From positions 1 through 30,148 of the forward strand of contig UQCR01000086.1 in the NCBI GenBank assembly GCA_900539655.1: a stretch of DNA of 30,148 bases, given 5' to 3'. A program made the position numbers and the translations under genes. The notes under the pieces are model-generated. The model was not told where the DNA came from. It ran no database searches and worked only from the letters and a program-made list of their open reading frames with translations. The stretch comes from an uncultured Robinsoniella sp. Lineage in GTDB: Bacteria > Bacillota > Clostridia > Lachnospirales > Lachnospiraceae. Positions 6,348 through 14,390 of the stretch are shown here, piece by piece; position 1 is the stretch's first letter, and every line of letters begins with the position of its first letter.

Positions 6348-6722
6348 TTATGCAAAAATAATTTCCTTTTCCACAATCTCCCTCGCACAAGCCCTTATGT
6401 TATTGAGGCATCCTGTCCATTCTAAGGCGTTTTCTGCCTTTAGCTGTTCCGTTATGCCCTGTGCCTGTTTCATACCCTCTATGAGCCTTTCAAAGCGTTC
6501 CTGTGCCTGTCTGTTGATGTCGGCAAGGTAGGCGTTTAGCCTGCCGCTTGTAAGAAGATTGGTGTATGTAACTTTACGGTACTGTTTTAGATAATCTAAA
6601 TGCCGTTGCCCCCAGATGCCTATTGCCTGTTCTTCTTCGGCGGGTACAGTTAAGCACGGTATCAAATAATCCCCTTGCCTTTCGTATTTGCCGCCCAGTT
6701 CCTCAAATAATGATTTTGCCAT
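6348..6722 (-). CDS. TnpV-family transposon protein
   Basis: This 124-aa protein has the TnpV layout: an N-terminal 'YxxxGDYLIPCL' segment, a GQRHLDYLKQYRKVTYTNLL core, then helices with RLNAYLADINRQAQERF and a C-terminal REIVEKEIIF. TnpV proteins occur in Tn4451-type and related clostridial elements; their function is not established. GGAGG is eight bases before ATG 6722. Its first 20 bases overlap the end of the truncated SNF2 gene, and its upstream bases form that gene's foreign tail, so tnpV marks the boundary of the tet(O)/mob module. A terminator follows the stop. Confidence 0.75.
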   Translation of the reverse strand: MAKSLFEELGGKYERQGDYLIPCLTVPAEEEQAIGIWGQRHLDYLKQYRKVTYTNLLTSGRLNAYLADINRQAQERFERLIEGMKQAQGITEQLKAENALEWTGCLNNIRACAREIVEKEIIFA

Positions 6723-9700
6723 TGTCTGTTACCTCCACATTCTTTTTTATTTTGAATGTCCGCAAAATCCGTCCTACATCCGAAGGTTTCCACGGGCAAT
6801 CAATGTGATGAGCCGCGACAAGGCGTTTTTGGATATTGGTTCCTGTTCCCATCATGGACGTGCTTCCCAGGAGGATTCGTTTCCTGCCGCTCCTCATGTC
6901 TGCAAATAATTCCTCTTTCTGCTTATCACTATGGGCATCATGAATAAATGCAATTTCATCTTCTGGTATTCCTTTCCTGATCAGCTCCTGTTTCAGAAAG
7001 TCATATACATTAAATTTCTTGTTTCCTGTGGGCGTGCCAATATCGCAAAAGACAGCTTGTGTCCCCTTAAACTCCTGGGAACCAATGTATTCCTGATAAA
7101 TATTCTCTGCCGCCTGAAAGAGTTTGCCGTCACCATCTACTTCCGCATCTGGGTCAATCAGCCGGGGATCGGTGCCGAGCAACCTTGCTTCGTTGGTGAT
7201 CTTGAGCATGTTATCGACCGTTGGATCTACATTCCCTGCTCGTATTGCTTCCGCGCGTTTAGCCAGTTCCTGCATCATGTACTCAACACTCTCAGACGCC
7301 ACGCTCTCCACAATTTTGTATTTCCCACCTTTTAACTTAGGTACATTCAGGTTCAGCATTGAAGGCAATTGGATATCAGCCACCTCCCGGAACATATTCA
7401 TAAGCTCCGGCAGATTACAGAATTTATTGAACCGGCTCCGCATTCGGTATCCGCCCTCTGGTGACATTTCAAGCGAAGTGGTAACTTCGCCAAAATTGGC
7501 CGCCCAACTGTCAAAATGGTCAATCCCCTTCTCATGTAGTTTCTGTGACTGCAGATACAACTGCATGACATACATTTCACACATGGTATTGGAGATAGGC
7601 GTCCCGGTTGCAAGGATAACATTTCTTCCTCCGGTCAGTTCCTGGATATACTGGATCTTTTGGAACATATCCATAGCCCGCTGGGAACCATTGGTGGAAA
7701 TACCTGCCACATTACGGATTTTTGAAAAGATAGACAGGTTTTTAAACACATGCGCTTCATCTACAAACAATGCATCTATCCCTAACTGTTCAAAATCCAG
7801 AACATCATCCTTTTTTGCATCATTTCTCAGACTTAAAATTTGGGATTCCAGATTTTTCCGTTGACGCTCCATATCTTTTATCCCCCATTTAGCCCCCTGC
7901 TCCTCCTTCATCTCCGCAATGGCCCCCGAAATTCGTTCCACCTGATTTTCAAGAATTTTCGCACGCCTTTCCGCAGACAGGGGAATCCTCTCAAATTGAG
8001 AGTGTCCCAAAATCACGGCATCATAATTATTTGCAGCAATCCTACATGTCAGCTTTCTTCTATTTTCACTTTTAAAATCTTCTTTCGATGTCACAAGTAG
8101 ATTGGCACTGGGATATAAGTGCAGGAATTCTGCCGCCATCTGCCCCACAAGATGATTCGGTACGACAATCATTGCTTTATGCATCAGCTTCAGCCGTTTC
8201 AACTCCATACAGATAGCCGCAATTTCATAGGTTTTTCCAGCCCCAACCGCATGGGCCAGCAAAGTGCTTCCATGCAGTGCCCGGTCTACAACATTCCGTT
8301 GATGGTCCCGCATATTTATTTCCGGATTCATACCGGGGAACGATAAATAAGAACCGTCATAAACCCGCAGACGGTTATCATTGAAGTTCTGATTGTAAAA
8401 ATCCACATATTTTTTTCTACGCTGCGGATCTTTCCATATCCACTCCTTAAAAGCATCTTTTATGAGGGTTGCCTTTTCCCTTGCCAGAGTTGTTTCTTTC
8501 TGATTTACTACATACCGTTCACTGTCCCCAACTTCAATCTTATCTTTGACGGTAATTACATTCTGGTTCAGTAACGCCTCTATGATGGAATATGCATCAA
8601 TCCTTTTTGTTCCATATGTCTGGCTTGCCGCCACAGAAGAATAGTCGCTGGATTTATTAGTAACCTTGTAAGACATAGTATATCGGTTTAACTGTACCTT
8701 GATTGCATAAGTCCCGTCTCTGTACTGATCCGGCGTATTCAGCGTCTCATAGATAAATGCCTCATAATCTTCCTGATCAATCCAAGAGGTTCCCAACTTT
8801 ACGCCGATTTCCGTTGCCGTCAAATCTTCCGGCTGCACCGCTTTCAGGGCTTCTACATTTGCCAAATAGACGGGATTATCTTTTGCATACACTTCTGCAG
8901 CCTTTAGTTTATTCCGAACCGGACCGCTCAAATACTCACTTGCCGTTTCCCATCCCTGATTAGGATTCCCATCAGCCGCTTTGACTGGGTTTAAGAATAC
9001 CTGCCCTTTTAATTCCTGCAGGAGCCGTTCCCGTTCTACCGGATAGACACTCAGCATATAGGGGATATGTACCTTCCCATATTCCGCCAGGCTGACTTTC
9101 AACGCGTCCATGGCTGTATCCACCTTCTTAACTATGGAAACTGGCGCAATAGTCTGTTTATAAAAGATATCCGCCTTCTTTATATTCTTGTTTTCATCTT
9201 CCGTTTCCAGGCTGCATAACAGATAGTAGTCATTGTCCTCCCGGAATGCTAACTTGTTGGCACGGCTGGACAGATATCCATACTTCTTTACATAAGGATC
9301 ATAAATCTTATTTAGCTTTTCCTGTGCCTCAACAAGTTGATCTGTACTGCACCCATGTGTCTGAATATCAATCAGGTATCTGACCGACTGCCGGATAGCA
9401 TGCATTCCAAGGATACGATTCCGTTGCGTCTCGTTTCCCGACCATCTCACCATGATATCATTATCCCGGTAATAGATTTCTCCCTCTATGACTGTATATG
9501 TGTTATTTGCCACATCTAAGAGGGCCGGCATGGTATTGGGAAGTTCTTCCTTGCTGTTTACATCAGGGAGCAGCGTTTTTTCCTCTACCGGACAATAATC
9601 GGCTGATAGAAAAGAAATAGCATGATTCAAATCTTCTTCAAGATTAAAATTTTCCTCATCTTCTACGATCAGTTCTGTATAATTAGAGTTTTGACCATAG

Positions 9701-12700
9701 GTATGCCTGTCAAAAGCCATCTTTCCCAGCATCATTTCCGGATGGTTCATATAATACTCATTGACCGGCACCCCATCATCGGTATAGGTGATGTTCATCC
9801 ATTCCTCTGATTTATTTGTGGACAGTACACTTCCCTTCTTTTGAAGGAAGATAATGTCAGATGTCACTTCTGCTCCCGCGTCCTTTTTGAAGGCAATCCC
9901 TGGCAGACGTACCGCGCCGATAAAGTCTGCACGCTCCGCCAAGTATTTTCGTATCGTGGAATTGGCTTTATCCATGGTGAATTTTGTTGTGACAACCGCA
10001 ATGATTCCTCCAGGGCGAAGCAGGTCCATGGATTTTGCCAAAAAATAATCGTGAATACGGAAACCATACTTTTTATATTCAGGATCAAAAATTTTGTACG
10101 CGCCGAAAGGAACATTTCCCACGATGACATCAAAGCTGTCCTTTTCAAACTTTGTCTTTTCAAATCCTTTGACTTCAATTGCGGCATGAGGGTGAAGCTG
10201 TTTTGCAATCCTTCCACTGATACTGTCCAATTCCACTCCATAAAGACGGGAATCCCGCATATCTTCCGGCAGGACACTATAAAAGTTCCCGACGCCCATA
10301 CTGGGTTCCAAGATGGAACCATTTGTGAACCCAAACTGCTCCAATGCTTTATAGATTGACTTAGCGACAACGGGCGGCGTGTAAAATGCGGAATTAATAC
10401 TTCCCCTGGCCTGCTCATATTCTTCCTCTGTCAACAGCGTCTGCAGTTCCTGATACTCGTTTGTCCAGTTTGGACTCTTAGGATTGAATACATTAGCAAG
10501 ACCTCCCCATCCTATGTATTTGGCGAGGATATCCTGTTCCTCTGGTGTAGCCGGGCGGGAGGACTGTTCCAGTTCCTTTAACAGACGGATTGCTGCGACA
10601 TTACTCTTATACTTTGTCTTGTCACCGGAAGGGAATTCCCATCCATCAGGGTAAAAAAAATCCGAAACCTGAATGACGTTTTGGTTTCGGTTACTCATTT
10701 CCTTATATAATAGGAAGGTTTCTTCCGGACATAGGGCAAATTCTTCTTTGCGTGCCGCTTCATATTCCCCCGGTGGCAGGTACTCTCCCACATCAATGGC
10801 TGCCTGGATTGCACGCGATACTTCCTGCATGGTAAAAGCCCCATGTCCTTCATTTTCTCCATTCACAAGGCGGAATTCAACGACTCCACTTTCACCATAC
10901 GTGTAATGGATCAATCCCCAGCTTGTATTTAGCGCAGACTTTCCATAGTCCTGCTTAGACTGAACTTTCAAAATTTTTGAAAGAAATTCCTGTTTTTCCT
11001 TTTCCCCTGCCTGTTCAAAGAACCTTTGAATCAATGGTTTGGAGGGAATCAATGCCATGGAATGAAGGGCATATGCATTTGCAGCCTCTTCAAATACTGC
11101 CTTTAACCGTTCACTTCTTCCATCAGCCTGGGTCTCCTGTATTTCTTCTCCTGTATCCTCTGTTCTTTTGTCATCTTTCTCAATTACGGTATCCGCACTT
11201 AAATATGGTATTGTTACTGCCGGTGTCTCGCCGGCCTGTTCTAATAACCCCTGGTATTGGGACGCCAGATTTTGAAACCAGGGAATTCTTTTAATTTCCT
11301 CTACAGAGAAATCCTGGCTGGATTCAGGATATTGATCTAATTCGATTATCCGGGCCAGAATGTCCCGGATCACACGCCACGGATAGGTCTGCACCTTATT
11401 ACCGTCAAAAGAACAAGAAATCTCTCCAGCATGGAAGGTCAGTGTTGAGGTAAATATCCAATCCACATCTGAACCAAGCAGGGAAAGGAAACTCTGCCGT
11501 ATAAATTCGGTTTCCTGCTGGGGCAGTAAGTTTATGGTCATTACATCATAAATCATGTCAAATACTATCCTGCCATCTGCCGTTTCCAGGAAATTTTCTA
11601 CTGTTTCGGCCAATGATTCCGGTATTTCCACGTCCTTTTTTATTGGCTGATAGTATTCCCCGCTTTCGATTAATAATAGGATTTCTTCTGCCACTATCTT
11701 AAATGGAAGATACCCACTTAGATACTGCCTCTGCTCATGCCAGTATAACTGGATTCCCGTATTATCTGTCTCATATTCAAATTCAAGTCCCTCACCAGTA
11801 ATAATGGTGTCTCCACCTTCGTAAATCTGATAAAGAAATTCAACACGCTCCTCTATCCCTTCATTTAACTCAAAGAAATCATAGATCTTTTTCTTTAGGA
11901 TAGGTTCCAGTGCGCCTGCTAATACCACTTCTCTGCATAATTCATCTGTCACTTCTACAGGCACTGGTTCAACAGAAAAAGAAGGAACCGCAACAGCAGT
12001 TCCTTCCTCTATATCAGTATCTATTACCTCGGCTTGCAGATTACTTCCTGCATCACGGTTTCCTGAGCTATCATCGCTGCTTCGTTTCGAAGTCTGGTCA
12101 TCTCCATCGTATCCGCCGGATTGATGTTCCTCTCCACCGCTTTTATCCTCACGTAGTCCTCCACGATCTGGTCGTGCAGCTCCCACGCTTCCGCCTCTAT
12201 CTGTTTCAGCAGCTCCGGCAGTTTGCCCGTCCGCAGCAACAGGCTGTACCGGCTTTCCTCCTTCTCCAGCAGGTATTCCTGTGCCAGCTTCGCGTATCTG
12301 CCCAGCGTCTCCAGCCCTTCCGCCTGTTGGCTCCCTGTCTCCAGCATCGGGTACAGCAGCCCGTCCTTTTCTTTCCTGTAATTCAGTTCTACCATCTTGA
12401 TTTCTCCTTTCATCTTCCCGGATCTCTTTCGCAATCTCTGCAAATCTCCGCAACGTCCTCTCTGCAATATCCGATATGAGGATACCTATTTTGGATAGTA
12501 TCACCTCTTCCTGGTAGTTTGTTATTGCAGACAGTCCTGTATCAAAAGTATCAATCCCGCATCGCCTTAATACCAAGTATGCGGTGCTCTGCAGGATGAA
12601 TTCTTCAACTGGTGACATTTGTTTATCGTCCAATTCATCCTTGCTGGTAAGAACTGCTATTTCATGAATCCTGTCGTTTTCCTCTTCCATTATAGCACGT

Positions 12701-13134
12701 ACATATGTTCTCGTAAAGTTTTTTATTGCTATCCTGAAATTATTTTCTTCCTGATATTGTTCTGGAAATAGCCTCTTTGCAAAAGCAGGAGCATTTTCTT
12801 CATTGATTTCCCATATCCAAGGCATAACCCTTCCGCCGGTGCTTTTGATATCATAGACATACTGCGCACCTCCCAGCATCTCAATGGGAAATGTTGCGAT
12901 TCCAATCTCACCGCCCCTGACATAACGCTTTGCTTTCTTCCAGTCTGAAAATCCCAGGAGGATTTCTGCCTCCGGGTATTGTTCGTAAATGATACATGTA
13001 TTCAAAAAGTCAAAACGATATAAATTCCCCCTGGCAGAAAACTCCAGATATTTTCTCCACTGTTCACCGTCACGCGAGATATCAAAAATTGCAATATCAT
13101 ACAAATCTGATACCTTCATGGTGTGCTGATCCAT
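6703..13134 (-). CDS. Giant ArdC-like / N6-adenine methylase / SNF2 helicase protein, C-terminally truncated
   Basis: This 2143-aa protein is the large DNA-processing protein of clostridial conjugative elements. An ArdC-like N-terminus (near residues 1-230, GNLYRFDFLNTCIIYEQYPE, then an FSDWKKAKRYV stretch) is followed by a Gly/Asp/Arg-rich linker (about 245-375), a long middle region, an N6-methylase (motif I EPSMGVGNF near 941, motif IV NVPFG near 1007) and a superfamily 2 helicase (Walker A VGAGKT near 1630, VDEAH near 1793, ATGTPISNT). Motif VI is damaged: after CPWKPSD the expected 'IEQREGRILRQGN' type sequence is replaced by VGRILRTFKIKK and the protein ends 20 residues later, whereas family members as I recall continue for hundreds of residues. 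It starts five bases after AGAAGGTG. The likely role is anti-restriction or processing of incoming DNA; helicase activity is doubtful here. Confidence 0.85.
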   Translation of the reverse strand: MDQHTMKVSDLYDIAIFDISRDGEQWRKYLEFSARGNLYRFDFLNTCIIYEQYPEAEILLGFSDWKKAKRYVRGGEIGIATFPIEMLGGAQYVYDIKSTGGRVMPWIWEINEENAPAFAKRLFPEQYQEENNFRIAIKNFTRTYVRAIMEEENDRIHEIAVLTSKDELDDKQMSPVEEFILQSTAYLVLRRCGIDTFDTGLSAITNYQEEVILSKIGILISDIAERTLRRFAEIAKEIREDERRNQDGRTELQERKGRAAVPDAGDREPTGGRAGDAGQIREAGTGIPAGEGGKPVQPVAADGQTAGAAETDRGGSVGAARPDRGGLREDKSGGEEHQSGGYDGDDQTSKRSSDDSSGNRDAGSNLQAEVIDTDIEEGTAVAVPSFSVEPVPVEVTDELCREVVLAGALEPILKKKIYDFFELNEGIEERVEFLYQIYEGGDTIITGEGLEFEYETDNTGIQLYWHEQRQYLSGYLPFKIVAEEILLLIESGEYYQPIKKDVEIPESLAETVENFLETADGRIVFDMIYDVMTINLLPQQETEFIRQSFLSLLGSDVDWIFTSTLTFHAGEISCSFDGNKVQTYPWRVIRDILARIIELDQYPESSQDFSVEEIKRIPWFQNLASQYQGLLEQAGETPAVTIPYLSADTVIEKDDKRTEDTGEEIQETQADGRSERLKAVFEEAANAYALHSMALIPSKPLIQRFFEQAGEKEKQEFLSKILKVQSKQDYGKSALNTSWGLIHYTYGESGVVEFRLVNGENEGHGAFTMQEVSRAIQAAIDVGEYLPPGEYEAARKEEFALCPEETFLLYKEMSNRNQNVIQVSDFFYPDGWEFPSGDKTKYKSNVAAIRLLKELEQSSRPATPEEQDILAKYIGWGGLANVFNPKSPNWTNEYQELQTLLTEEEYEQARGSINSAFYTPPVVAKSIYKALEQFGFTNGSILEPSMGVGNFYSVLPEDMRDSRLYGVELDSISGRIAKQLHPHAAIEVKGFEKTKFEKDSFDVIVGNVPFGAYKIFDPEYKKYGFRIHDYFLAKSMDLLRPGGIIAVVTTKFTMDKANSTIRKYLAERADFIGAVRLPGIAFKKDAGAEVTSDIIFLQKKGSVLSTNKSEEWMNITYTDDGVPVNEYYMNHPEMMLGKMAFDRHTYGQNSNYTELIVEDEENFNLEEDLNHAISFLSADYCPVEEKTLLPDVNSKEELPNTMPALLDVANNTYTVIEGEIYYRDNDIMVRWSGNETQRNRILGMHAIRQSVRYLIDIQTHGCSTDQLVEAQEKLNKIYDPYVKKYGYLSSRANKLAFREDNDYYLLCSLETEDENKNIKKADIFYKQTIAPVSIVKKVDTAMDALKVSLAEYGKVHIPYMLSVYPVERERLLQELKGQVFLNPVKAADGNPNQGWETASEYLSGPVRNKLKAAEVYAKDNPVYLANVEALKAVQPEDLTATEIGVKLGTSWIDQEDYEAFIYETLNTPDQYRDGTYAIKVQLNRYTMSYKVTNKSSDYSSVAASQTYGTKRIDAYSIIEALLNQNVITVKDKIEVGDSERYVVNQKETTLAREKATLIKDAFKEWIWKDPQRRKKYVDFYNQNFNDNRLRVYDGSYLSFPGMNPEINMRDHQRNVVDRALHGSTLLAHAVGAGKTYEIAAICMELKRLKLMHKAMIVVPNHLVGQMAAEFLHLYPSANLLVTSKEDFKSENRRKLTCRIAANNYDAVILGHSQFERIPLSAERRAKILENQVERISGAIAEMKEEQGAKWGIKDMERQRKNLESQILSLRNDAKKDDVLDFEQLGIDALFVDEAHVFKNLSIFSKIRNVAGISTNGSQRAMDMFQKIQYIQELTGGRNVILATGTPISNTMCEMYVMQLYLQSQKLHEKGIDHFDSWAANFGEVTTSLEMSPEGGYRMRSRFNKFCNLPELMNMFREVADIQLPSMLNLNVPKLKGGKYKIVESVASESVEYMMQELAKRAEAIRAGNVDPTVDNMLKITNEARLLGTDPRLIDPDAEVDGDGKLFQAAENIYQEYIGSQEFKGTQAVFCDIGTPTGNKKFNVYDFLKQELIRKGIPEDEIAFIHDAHSDKQKEELFADMRSGRKRILLGSTSMMGTGTNIQKRLVAAHHIDCPWKPSDVGRILRTFKIKKNVEVTDNGKIII
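12024..12395 (-). CDS. TnpV-like gene overprinted on the SNF2 linker in another frame
   Basis: An ATG at 12395 lies eight bases after AAAGGAG and opens a 123-aa frame wholly inside the giant gene but in a different frame. The product (starting MVELNYRKEKDGLLYPMLE) has the TnpV pattern: 'LLYPMLE', LGRYAKLAQEYLLEKEESRY, RTGKLPELLKQIEAEAWEL and a C-terminal MTRLRNEAAMIAQETVMQEV. It looks like real globular protein. The overlapping SNF2 frame here is low-complexity Gly/Asp/Arg/Gln-rich, typical of a sequence selected in another frame. Whether both are translated is unknown. Confidence 0.65.
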   Translation of the reverse strand: MVELNYRKEKDGLLYPMLETGSQQAEGLETLGRYAKLAQEYLLEKEESRYSLLLRTGKLPELLKQIEAEAWELHDQIVEDYVRIKAVERNINPADTMEMTRLRNEAAMIAQETVMQEVICKPR

Positions 13135-13138
13135 AGGT

Positions 13139-13672
13139 TCACCTTCTTTCCCGGTCTGCCATAGTAAATAAACTCATCTGTTCCATTTTGGGTTCTATTT
13201 TCTCTGGGCTGCTTTCAATAATCTGTCTGTATTTTTTAAAATCAGGTATCTCACGGTGCCTTCTCATAATGACAAAATCCTGGTTCCTGATTGCATCCTC
13301 CAATTCCCTTACATTTCTTAATGCATTTCTGATTTCAAGCCCATTATCCATTTTAGGACTTAGTTCCAGTCCGCATAAATACTGATAGTCCACATCGTCC
13401 CTACATTGACGGAAGATACCAACGGCTGCCCAATAAATCTTTTCCGCCTGTACCATAAAATGTTCCGGCAGCTTCTCCGGTGTCTTTCGGTGGTAAATTT
13501 CTGGAAATTCCCCTGCCTCCTTCATATCATACTTCGCGCTAATGATATGGTTTCTTAACAGGTTCATATTTTGCCCGTCAGTATAATAAGGATCACTGCC
13601 TCCACTTAATAGTTCCTTGTCCCAGCGGCAAAAAGAGTCTTCCAGTCTTTCTTTTAATGTTTCCCTACTCAT
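13139..13672 (-). CDS. Unknown element-encoded protein (177 aa)
   Basis: I do not recognise this family. The 177-aa protein is mostly alpha-helical by inspection, hydrophilic, without signal peptide or membrane segment, and carries RNALRNVRELEDAIRNQDF and an FKKYRQIIESSPEKIEPKME C-terminus. Its ATG overlaps the stop of the upstream gene (ATGA) and its stop lies five bases before the start of the giant helicase, so the three genes are translationally coupled. It is probably an accessory of DNA processing, judged only from position. Confidence 0.7.
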   Translation of the reverse strand: MSRETLKERLEDSFCRWDKELLSGGSDPYYTDGQNMNLLRNHIISAKYDMKEAGEFPEIYHRKTPEKLPEHFMVQAEKIYWAAVGIFRQCRDDVDYQYLCGLELSPKMDNGLEIRNALRNVRELEDAIRNQDFVIMRRHREIPDFKKYRQIIESSPEKIEPKMEQMSLFTMADRERR

Positions 13673-14226
13673 CTCCCACCCATATTCCGCGGCTTTTCCC
13701 GATGGATACCCACCATTGACAAGGTTACACCCCGCAGGTCGCTGTAATCCAATACATAACCACTTTTTGCGTCCGAATAATTGTCATGTGCCTCTGATAA
13801 GGATGATTCCATGCTCTGTGCCCTGACCGTCACTATTTTACTTAATGTTTCGGTTATGCGGATATCATAATCCTGTTCTTTGGTATCGCTTATATAAACA
13901 ACTTGCTTCTCCCCACATTCTTCTATCCCAAAACGCCCACTCAATTCTTCCAGTAATGTATCTGCAGGCTTCCCTAGCATATCTCTGGATTTTATTTCTG
14001 GTATATAGAATTTACCATCATCACACTGGAAAAATGGGATTTTCTCTCCATCCTTTTCTACTCCCAAGACTAGCTGCCTGTTTATCATACCTTCCTGCAG
14101 ACCGTCCAGAAACGCCTCCCGTGCCTCCCACAGCCCCATCCAGGCTTTATACAGTATTACATGGTATTCCCCTTTCATCCTGACCTTTTCAAGATAATAA
14201 AAATTGTCCTCCATATAGTCAGACAT
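13669..14226 (-). CDS. DpnD/PcfM-like domain protein (185 aa)
   Basis: The start at ATG 14226 (MSDYMEDNFYYLEKV) follows AAGGAG by seven bases; reading from 14337 would pass through a terminator hairpin and is rejected. The C-terminal part (YDIRITETLSKIVTVRAQSM, then SEAHDNYSDAKSGYVLDYSD and LRGV) matches the pattern of the DpnD/PcfM-like C-terminal domain of conjugative elements as I remember it. The N-terminal ~110 residues, including FFQCDDGKFYIPEIKSRDML, have no recognised domain. An intrinsic terminator sits 15 nt before the start, so expression needs read-through. Confidence 0.65.
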   Translation of the reverse strand: MSDYMEDNFYYLEKVRMKGEYHVILYKAWMGLWEAREAFLDGLQEGMINRQLVLGVEKDGEKIPFFQCDDGKFYIPEIKSRDMLGKPADTLLEELSGRFGIEECGEKQVVYISDTKEQDYDIRITETLSKIVTVRAQSMESSLSEAHDNYSDAKSGYVLDYSDLRGVTLSMVGIHREKPRNMGGR

Positions 14227-14240
14227 TGGCATTCTCCTTT

Positions 14241-14265
14241 CAAAAAGGCAGTCTTGCCGACTGCC
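14241..14265 (-). terminator. Intrinsic terminator 15 nt before a start codon
   Basis: GGCAGTC (14265-14259 on the minus strand) and GACTGCC (14253-14247) form a 7-bp stem with a 5-nt loop followed by TTTTTG. The next gene's ribosome binding site follows immediately, so no promoter can lie between. Confidence 0.75.
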
Positions 14266-14390
14266 CTCAATTTTTTCTTCATTTCTTATTGATTTCTTCT
14301 TTTCATTTACAGCATGTTTATCCCTCCTCAGTTTCATTACCTTTAAATTACATTACGATTAGAACTTCAAAGCAAATTTGTATGCTGATG

